This document shows positions 42,827 through 50,459 of a stretch of 64,000 bases of DNA, piece after piece. The translations under genes and the position numbers were made by a program. The DNA is from Nemertoderma westbladi (Eukaryota > Xenacoelomorpha > Nemertodermatida > Nemertodermatidae): the NCBI GenBank assembly GCA_032718475.1, contig JAUCBJ010007985.1, positions 62,001 to 126,000 of the forward strand. Direction: 5' to 3'. Every line of letters starts with the position of its first letter. Position 1 is the stretch's first letter. Under the pieces are notes generated by a model that saw only the letters and a program-made list of their open reading frames with translations, was not told the DNA's origin and searched no databases.

Positions 42827-44977
42827 ATGCTTAGCAACCTACGGTTAAAGGAAGCAGCCCAGGTAAGAAGTAATTCTAATCCTAGCAGGCCTGAGTTAGA
42901 CAAAGTCCAACCTAGTCAACGAGTACGCATATCGGAGGAGACTATACCACATAGACCTCAGGTAAGGACGCCTGTCCCGAATATCCATAATCCCAATTTC
43001 GAAAACTCAGCCGAGAAATTTATACAAGATGCTTGGGTCAGGGCCTCGGCGCGCAAACCATCGCGAGCGCTAAGAACTGACACAGAATCGAGTGATGAAG
43101 AGGAAGATATGAGACGTCAGAAGTCCCGAAACTATAAGGAAGGAAGGACGGACACGGAGCAGGTAAGTTTGAACCACCGGGAAAGGACCAGACTTAACAA
43201 CCCTGCGGAACTAAACCATTTGTTAACCCGGAACGACGCAACCCTTAGGGACATAGGTAAGTTTGCTGCTAGACAAGGACTGCCGACGCAACAACCCCAG
43301 AAGTTTATGGGTAACCACAAGCACTGGAGGACCTTCAAAACCTATGTCGACGAGCAGCTAACCAACAGCACCTTTACTCCCAACGAGAAGTTCAACTATT
43401 TGCTTCAGATGCTCCATCGAGAACCTAGAGCCATTGCTGATAACTTCGTCGGCAATGAAAGGGCATTCGAGTTAGCAATGAAGACGCTTAGTGACATCTA
43501 CGGGAATAAAACCAAGATGGCGCAGTCGATAGTGGAAGACTTGGGTAAGGGCGGAAGGATTACAACTCCGTTAGAGCTGTTGAACTTAGCGAACGCCATT
43601 TCGAACGCATTGGACATCTTGAAGACGGTGAATCTACCTCATCATGGTGATCACGCCGAAGTTTTGAAAAGCGTAATAACACGTTTAAACATGCGTTATC
43701 GACAGAAATGGCGCAAATTAGAGAATAAGTTGGAGAGCCAAGGTAAAGTATTGACACTTCAGCATATTCATGACATGATAGCCACAGACGCAGTAGCAGA
43801 GATGAAATCAAACTTCTCAGAAGAGAATATGAGGGAGTCTAAACCTGTTACCAGTAAGTCTATGGTAAGTTTTGACAATGACAGGACCACTGTGACATTT
43901 AACTCAGTAGACAGATATAATTCGAGTACCCCAGCCTTTAGATCAGGCTCGCGAGTATGGTCAGGTGAGCGGTTAGATAGACCTAGGTTAAAGCAACAGG
44001 AGTTGCCGGATGGATTTGTAGGTTGCCAATACTGTTTACTAAAGGAGGTAAGATCTGACAACCATAAGTTAGATAGTTGCAGACGGTTCAAAGAATTAAA
44101 TTCGGAACAGAGAAGAGTTCAAGTGCGGACGTTGGACACCTGTTGGGCATGTCTTGCGCCAGGTCATGTACGGCGGCAGTGCCCGAACAGCAAGGACGGA
44201 TGCATGGAATGCGGCAGACTACATCACAAGTTGCTACATTCGGATTTCCACACCCCAACGGACCGTTACTTACAGCGAAATCCTCACAGGAAGGGGAGCA
44301 AAGAACCCGTATCGATAAGGAGGAATACGTACACTGGCATCCAGGACGATGGTTATCAACCAGGTTCGTCGGATGAGGATGGTGAGTCGAGCGCGAGAGA
44401 GGTGACCTGCCAAGGTTTCACCGCGGATAGTTCATCGACCAGCGCGCGGACGTATTTATCATCGGCCACGTCGGAAATATTTAGCGTGATTCCGGTGAAA
44501 CTTACTGGCGATAAGGGATCGAAGCGAATATATGTAATGTTGGACACTGCGTCCACATTATCGTATATCGACGAGGAAGTGGCGAGAGCTGTTTCTAGCT
44601 TCCAGGACGCCGAGGAGATCCAAATAGAGTTGAAGTCTATGCACGGGGTAGGAGACCTCAAGGGACACAGAATTTCGGTAGAACTAGATTCCCTACTTCC
44701 GAGAGACCAGCATACTCGACAAGAACGGAAAGCTTTGCCATTGGACGGATTTAAGTGTCTAGCTATGAAGGGATTCGGCAGGCAGTTAGGTAAGGTGCCG
44801 CCGATGAGTGCCATAGCACAGGAGTATTTTGACAAGCTCAGGATACCCAGACACCAGGTAGGTTATAGGAATGTTTCTATGTTAATTGGTGCAGAACAGC
44901 TGATCGCATACCAAATATGGAAACGAGACCAGCTGAGCCGCATGTCAATGGACCACATGCCCATAGGACTATATTAG
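42827..44977 (+). CDS. gag: Pao gag-2: DUF1759-like gag, zinc knuckles, protease
   Basis: 716 residues in the frame of gag-1; open sequence reaches back to the TGA at 42,649. Residues about 160-290 have NHKHWRTFKTYVDEQL and NEKFNYLLQML, the Pao gag signature (DUF1759-like). Zinc knuckles: C439-W-A-C-x4-H-x4-C, then C459-x2-C-x3-HH. Protease: VMLDTASTLSYIDEE with the active-site Asp at about 573 (D-T-A in place of the more common D-S/T-G). It ends at TAG 44,975. Downstream the frame shifts twice before the RT frame opens at 45,045, so small indels have disabled this junction here. Confidence 0.85.
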   Translation: MLSNLRLKEAAQVRSNSNPSRPELDKVQPSQRVRISEETIPHRPQVRTPVPNIHNPNFENSAEKFIQDAWVRASARKPSRALRTDTESSDEEEDMRRQKSRNYKEGRTDTEQVSLNHRERTRLNNPAELNHLLTRNDATLRDIGKFAARQGLPTQQPQKFMGNHKHWRTFKTYVDEQLTNSTFTPNEKFNYLLQMLHREPRAIADNFVGNERAFELAMKTLSDIYGNKTKMAQSIVEDLGKGGRITTPLELLNLANAISNALDILKTVNLPHHGDHAEVLKSVITRLNMRYRQKWRKLENKLESQGKVLTLQHIHDMIATDAVAEMKSNFSEENMRESKPVTSKSMVSFDNDRTTVTFNSVDRYNSSTPAFRSGSRVWSGERLDRPRLKQQELPDGFVGCQYCLLKEVRSDNHKLDSCRRFKELNSEQRRVQVRTLDTCWACLAPGHVRRQCPNSKDGCMECGRLHHKLLHSDFHTPTDRYLQRNPHRKGSKEPVSIRRNTYTGIQDDGYQPGSSDEDGESSAREVTCQGFTADSSSTSARTYLSSATSEIFSVIPVKLTGDKGSKRIYVMLDTASTLSYIDEEVARAVSSFQDAEEIQIELKSMHGVGDLKGHRISVELDSLLPRDQHTRQERKALPLDGFKCLAMKGFGRQLGKVPPMSAIAQEYFDKLRIPRHQVGYRNVSMLIGAEQLIAYQIWKRDQLSRMSMDHMPIGLY

Positions 44978-45152
44978 GTTGGTATACACGAGTGCCCATG
45001 TCTTATGAGTTTACAGGTAGCGACAAGCCAATAGACAGATATGACGAATTAAGCCTATAACTCAACCACCGTTAGTAGAACCACCAGACATAGACGAGTT
45101 TAGGAGAACCTGTATTGACCACTATAGTGACTTTAGCGAGTCGGACGAGGAG

Positions 45153-47366
45153 TTGATTCCCGATAATGTTAGGTTGTCGGAACCACTTCATAACGACCGG
45201 ACAGATAGTGAACCCGAGGACTACTGTTATCAGACCCGTGGGTCTGGTTCAGCGGCCCACGCTACCTATTTGAGTAACGTTTTGACTTATACCGACATAG
45301 TGGAGGGTCAAGTGGCTAAATATCGAGACCTAGACATTTTCCAATACAGTGAGGAGGAATTGCAGAAGGAATTGATACGCCAGGACCTCGAGACAGGAGC
45401 CAGAACCGTCGAATGGCTGGATAGGGACGCAATGGAACCCGGTGGATATGACCTAGCCATGTCTACTGATGAGAAGCGGTCGCTGGAGATGATGGAAGAT
45501 ACCATACGTCTACTACCGACTGGACATTTTGAAGTTGGAATGTTGTGGCGTCGACAACCACCTAAGTTGGAGAACAACTACAGCTTAGCCTTGAAAAGAT
45601 TAAACGGAGTAAGGGCTCGGTTGTTAAGGAATCCAGGCATTAGGGAGAAGTATTGCGCCCAGATCAACAACTATTTTGCCAAGGGATTTGCTGGGAAGGT
45701 AGAGGACCCTGACTTAGTGACAGACCAGACTTATTACCTTCCACACCACTATGTGACTCACCCTGACAAGCCAGACAAAGTCCGAGTAGTCAACGACTGC
45801 GCAGCAGTCTATAGAGGTATGTCCCTGAATTCAGAGTTGATGGATGGTCCCAACCTGAATAACTATTTGATTGGAATACTGTTACGTTTTAGACAGCGGC
45901 GATTCGCATTTACTTGTGACATCGAGGCGATGTTCCACCAGGTAAGAGCCTGTAAGGCAGACCAGGATAGCCTTCGCTTTCTCTGGTATGAGAATGAAGA
46001 CTTATCCGGCCCAGTGGTTACATACCAGATGTACGTTAGGATATTTGGCGCCCGCGATAGTCCAAACGGCACGCTGTTTGTTCTAAAGAAAACGGCAACA
46101 GCCCAGATTGGTAAGTACCCAGTAGAGGTTATCGAGTCCATCTTGAGAAACTTCTACATGGACGACGGATTGGTGTCCAAGGACACAGCGGAACAAGCCA
46201 TAGAAGTGGCTCACGGCCTACAGGAGTGCTTGGCTACAGGGGGATTTCCTCTAACCAAGTTCACCACAAACTCGGAGGCCCTATTAGAGTCGTTCCCGGT
46301 AAAGGATCGCGGGAGCGGAGACATTGAATTGGGGGTAGAACCAATCCCCATGGCGCGAGTACTGGGACTCGCTTGGAATCCGAACTCAGATAAGTTCCAG
46401 GTAAGAGTTAGATTTGAGCCCAGTAGCCCAGACAAAGTTTTGACAAAGAGAATTTGCTTATCGACATTGAGTAGACTATTTGACCCGATGAACTTTATCA
46501 GTCCGGTTATATTACAGGCACGAGCGTGCATGAGGAAAATTTGGTTGTCCGACCTAGAGTGGGACGAACCAATATCTCCTATACATGCAAAGCAGTGGAG
46601 GGAGTGGGAAGCCGAGTTGCATCTATTGAAAAACATAGATGTACCCCGTTCCTACTTTCCGAATCAGCTGGTATTCCCAGCTGATCTCGAACTGCATCTG
46701 TTCAGTGACGCAAGTGACACCGGCTTTGGTATGGTAGCCTACCTTCGCCGAGAGGTAAGTCAGGACAAGTTTGAGACGGCCTTTGTAACTTCTAGATCAA
46801 AGACAATGCCGGTCAAATACATGACTGTCCCTCATGCAGAGTTACAGGCGGCTGTAGTTTCAGTCGAGGTAAGTAAGCAGATAACAGAAGAATTAGACAC
46901 GACACTGACCTTATTCTATTGGACGGACGCATCCTTAGTGTTAGTATACATTGCGGCCGACAATATTGCACTAAAGACATTTGTGGCCAATAGACGCGCT
47001 CAGATCGTCGACTTTTCGACGAAGGAACAATGGAGACATTATCCGGGAGTGTTGAACCCGGCCGACATAACTTCAAGAGGTGCAATGCCGGCGGAATTCT
47101 GTCAGGAAGAGTCTCAGGAGTTTTGGTTGCATGGACCTGATTTTCTAACGAGGACACAGGAACATTGGCCAGAGCGACTAAAGATAGTGACCAATCCGAT
47201 GCCTGAAGATGCAGAAGTCAAGGTGGAGAAGGTTTCTAAGTCGAAGTCTAAAGCCAAACTCAAGTCATTGGAGCGGCCTGAAGAGTCATTGGAGCGGCCT
47301 GAAGAGTCATTGGAGCGGCCCGGAGACCTGTCAGACCAACAGACTTACGTGACTACTAGGTCCTGA
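45153..47366 (+). CDS. pol: Pao pol: reverse transcriptase and RNase H
   Basis: 737 residues from a TTG-initial open frame (open from 45,045). RT: DKVRVVNDCAAVYRGMSLN, FTCDIEAMFHQVRAC, LFVLKKTA and the catalytic YMDD at 335-338. The connection domain has VLGLAWNPNSDKF and LSTLSRLFDPMNFISP, typical Pao. RNase H: LFSDASDTGFG with Asp at about 519, then PHAELQAAV and YWTDASLVL. A 7-residue repeat (SLERPEE) occurs three times at the end. It stops at TGA 47,364; the same frame continues to a TAA at 47,526 and then into integrase. Confidence 0.92.
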   Translation: MIPDNVRLSEPLHNDRTDSEPEDYCYQTRGSGSAAHATYLSNVLTYTDIVEGQVAKYRDLDIFQYSEEELQKELIRQDLETGARTVEWLDRDAMEPGGYDLAMSTDEKRSLEMMEDTIRLLPTGHFEVGMLWRRQPPKLENNYSLALKRLNGVRARLLRNPGIREKYCAQINNYFAKGFAGKVEDPDLVTDQTYYLPHHYVTHPDKPDKVRVVNDCAAVYRGMSLNSELMDGPNLNNYLIGILLRFRQRRFAFTCDIEAMFHQVRACKADQDSLRFLWYENEDLSGPVVTYQMYVRIFGARDSPNGTLFVLKKTATAQIGKYPVEVIESILRNFYMDDGLVSKDTAEQAIEVAHGLQECLATGGFPLTKFTTNSEALLESFPVKDRGSGDIELGVEPIPMARVLGLAWNPNSDKFQVRVRFEPSSPDKVLTKRICLSTLSRLFDPMNFISPVILQARACMRKIWLSDLEWDEPISPIHAKQWREWEAELHLLKNIDVPRSYFPNQLVFPADLELHLFSDASDTGFGMVAYLRREVSQDKFETAFVTSRSKTMPVKYMTVPHAELQAAVVSVEVSKQITEELDTTLTLFYWTDASLVLVYIAADNIALKTFVANRRAQIVDFSTKEQWRHYPGVLNPADITSRGAMPAEFCQEESQEFWLHGPDFLTRTQEHWPERLKIVTNPMPEDAEVKVEKVSKSKSKAKLKSLERPEESLERPEESLERPGDLSDQQTYVTTRS

Positions 47367-47618
47367 AGGGTAAGTTATGACATAAAACCACCCTTACAGA
47401 CTAAACCAGAGTCAAAGTTGGTAAGTGACGGACAGAAAATGACCGACAAAATGGATCCTTTGGTTTCCAAACCTGCGGGTTTGGATTCGAAACTTCCATT
47501 AACTAGCGGACAACCGTTGTTGGCATAAGAGCCATGTAGTGTTTATGACAAATTACTAAATTCGTCTGCCTCTTGGCTGACAATTTGTAAAAGAACTGCG
47601 TGGTTAAGCCGATACATT

Positions 47619-49130
47619 TTGTACCTTTGTTTAAAACATTCGGAACATTTGAGAGAACGAACGAGCACTAATAGTGAGCGAATTCAGAAATTGAAACAAC
47701 CTCTGACAGAGGATGAGATTGATCAAGCGGAATTAAAGCATTTGAAGCATTATCAAATGTGTGCCTTCCCTAAAGAATTCCATTCATTATCGGCTCAACG
47801 ACCAGTTCTCTATAAACCCCTTAGAAAATGGAGTCCATTAATCCATAAGGGTTTGATTTGTCATAGATCGAGAATCCAGACTGTCGACATAAACTCACAG
47901 TTTAGGTTCCCAGTGATAATCCCTGGTCACCCAATAGAATTGCAAAGAGCGATTCTATGGGATATACACAAGAGGTTGCATCACGCGGGAAAGTTACACT
48001 GTTTGTCGGCAGCGAGACAGCGATTCATTCTATTGCAGCCAAGCAGGGCAGTAGGCACTATGTACGACGCCTGTCTGGTTTGCAAGAGAGTGAACGCCAG
48101 AGTATTGGAACAGGAGATGGCTGAACTCCCGGAAGCGAGAGTGCAGGCATATGACCCACCCTTTACGAACACAGGGGTGGATTGTTTTGGTCCGATTGAG
48201 GCAAAGAGTGGACGGCTGACCCACAAGCGATGGGGTCTGCTACTGACATGCATGGCTAGTAGAGCCATACATATTGAGCGTGTGGCAGACATGTCGACCA
48301 AATCTCTGCTCCTGGCCTTGAAGAGATTTATGGCCAGGAGAGGACTAGTAAAGGCGTTCTACTCTGACAAGAGTACAAACTTTGTCGGAGGGAATAGCGA
48401 GTTGAACGCGGCTCATAAAGCGGCACATAATAAGGAAATTTCTGCAGCACTTTTGCCGCAAAGAGTAGAATGGAGATTCAATACTCCAGAAAGTCCTTGG
48501 AGAGGAGGAAGTTGGGAGCGTTTGTTTCGCTCTGTAAAGCAGGCCATTGCTAAGACGTTGCTTGTAAATAAACAACTTACCGACGACGAACTGGTTACAG
48601 CTTTCATTGAAATCGAGCATACATTAAACTCGAGGCCGATAGCTATGTTGCCAGACGGTGTTGCATTAACGCCGAATCATTTGCTAATGCAGAGTCCAGC
48701 ATTTCTTGTGCCGGCATCAGAACCCATTAGTGCCGACCTATATAGTCGTAAAAGCTGGAAGGTGACTCAATTTGTGGCGTACATATTCTGGGAATATTGG
48801 CGGGAATACTATCTTCCCACCATATCTACCAGAACAAAGTGGTACAAAACGGTTCGGAGTCTCCAAAGAGGAGATTACGTATTGATAACCGAGCCGATTG
48901 TCAAGAGAAAGTATTGGGAGACGGGAGTGATCTTGCACATACACCCAGACGTGCAAAACATAGTGCGCACAGTCACTGTGAAAATTAGGTGCAAGTGTCC
49001 GCACCCAAAAAAGTGTAAAACTAATGGTTTACACACCTTGGACCGACCGGTCCAAGATATCGTGTTATTAGAGGAGACACGTATCGAGACGGGAGATTAT
49101 AATTTGTCTCCTGCCTCAAAACAGAATTAG
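47619..49130 (+). CDS. Pao integrase
   Basis: 503 residues in the RT frame, separated from it by TGA (47,364) and TAA (47,526). Zinc-binding part: RLHHAGKLHCLSAARQRF and CLVCKRVNARV. Catalytic core: GVDCFGPIE (D188), YSDKSTNFVGG (D250) and SPWRGGSWERLFRSVK (E300), giving DDE with 61 and 49 residues between. The C-terminal DUF5641-like tail has WREYYLPTISTRTKW and GDYVLITEP, usual for Pao. Inserts the cDNA into chromosomes. All catalytic residues are present. Confidence 0.93.
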   Translation: MYLCLKHSEHLRERTSTNSERIQKLKQPLTEDEIDQAELKHLKHYQMCAFPKEFHSLSAQRPVLYKPLRKWSPLIHKGLICHRSRIQTVDINSQFRFPVIIPGHPIELQRAILWDIHKRLHHAGKLHCLSAARQRFILLQPSRAVGTMYDACLVCKRVNARVLEQEMAELPEARVQAYDPPFTNTGVDCFGPIEAKSGRLTHKRWGLLLTCMASRAIHIERVADMSTKSLLLALKRFMARRGLVKAFYSDKSTNFVGGNSELNAAHKAAHNKEISAALLPQRVEWRFNTPESPWRGGSWERLFRSVKQAIAKTLLVNKQLTDDELVTAFIEIEHTLNSRPIAMLPDGVALTPNHLLMQSPAFLVPASEPISADLYSRKSWKVTQFVAYIFWEYWREYYLPTISTRTKWYKTVRSLQRGDYVLITEPIVKRKYWETGVILHIHPDVQNIVRTVTVKIRCKCPHPKKCKTNGLHTLDRPVQDIVLLEETRIETGDYNLSPASKQN

Positions 49131-49889
49131 TGTTGGACGCAACTCACTTCGTATGCATTCCTCGTATGCAAATACAAGGAAATGCATAGGAGCGGGGTTG
49201 TGGTGATTTGCGTTGAGTTTTGTCTAGTGGGTATCAAAACAAAATTTTATTTTCAAAAATTTTTGAAAATTAGAAAATTTTAAAAAATTAGAAGTGAACC
49301 CAAGACAATTCCAGACGCTGTGTAATAGACGCGTTTTAGAATTCGTCTATAGATAAACAGTAATTTGAAAAGTCGTGAAGCCTGGAAAATAGCATTTAGA
49401 AACCATGGTGACGGCTATATTACGTAGGAGTGTAAATTGAGTTTAGCAACTTCCACAGATTGGTGCCAACAGTGCAACTAAGGTGCTAAAGGTTAGTAGC
49501 ACCAGAGGCGTACATGGACCCCACTCAGTAGTTTGCAGTGATGTGTGATATTCGATTATCAAACCTGTGGGTTTGGTATAGTCGAGTATTGTGGCTATAG
49601 TCCTTTCTAACTACTGTAGTTTAGTACGAGTAATGGGAGTAGTTTGGGCATCAAAAAGTGAGTTGGTCACGGCCAGTTTATCTCCAAAGTTTTTGCGCTA
49701 TGCATGGGAATAGGTTAGAGGATAGTTAGTTAGGAAGAGACGGGATCTAGAGAGTCGAACCTGAACTGCTGGAAGGCAGCGGGGGTTCGGGAGGTCTGTC
49801 TTTCGGCAACATCTAACTGATTTACCCACAGTGTAATTGGTTACGTAACGGCACTTATTGGGATATATATATGTATATACGCGGGCATA
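49131..49889 (+). other. Pao spacer between integrase and accessory frames
   Basis: Non-coding 0.76 kb. Holds one copy of the near-palindromic 18-mer (49,559-49,576). A spliced mRNA for the downstream frames would need an acceptor here; I cannot choose one. Confidence 0.5.
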
Positions 49890-50378
49890 ATGGAGAAGGA
49901 TATTAGAGCGCAACCGCGCAGAGGATTTACTGCCAGAGAGGAGGCGGAGCTACCATTCGCGCGACCAGGATGTAAAGATTCTAACGTTTACTACCATGGA
50001 CGGTCCGTGATGGAGCTAAATGGGAAATACAAACCTACTTATGATAAGGAATTACGGAGGGAAAGAATGAGAGCGTTGGGGGACCGTATGGAAGTTTTGC
50101 GGAGAGAATATCGCACTCGGTATCCCTACAACTTCGCTTTGGACGTGTGCGACATCAGCGCAGATCCGGACGAGGAGATCGCACGGCTGTACCATATGAA
50201 TATGTATTTACGATATGAAGAACCTCTACCTGCAGTCCGAGACCAGTTCGACGGAATGCATCTGTACCGGAGGACTCGAGGCGAGGATCAGGAGATGCCG
50301 AAAATCTTCAGCGTGTACAAGCTGTTCTACAAGTGTGGTGAATGCATGAACAAGCAAGACGTGGCGATTCCCGACTGA
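49890..50378 (+). CDS. Pao accessory protein 1 (162 aa, unknown)
   Basis: Starts ATG after a TATATATGTATATAC stretch. Highly charged: MEKDIRAQPRRGFTAREEAE, KELRRERMRALGDRMEVLRREYRTRYPY, and two cysteines near the end (YKCGECMNKQD). No signal peptide or membrane segment, so not an envelope protein. It ends TGA directly followed by CTAG (50,376-50,382), the known strong readthrough context, and the frame stays open for 27 codons into accessory protein 2. No family recognised. Confidence 0.7.
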   Translation: MEKDIRAQPRRGFTAREEAELPFARPGCKDSNVYYHGRSVMELNGKYKPTYDKELRRERMRALGDRMEVLRREYRTRYPYNFALDVCDISADPDEEIARLYHMNMYLRYEEPLPAVRDQFDGMHLYRRTRGEDQEMPKIFSVYKLFYKCGECMNKQDVAIPD

Positions 50379-50459
50379 CTAGACGAGCAACATCCAGAAC
50401 CGATATTAACGCGATGTCCAGCTCACCAGTTCCTTAGATATAACGAGGGAGGTTACCCG

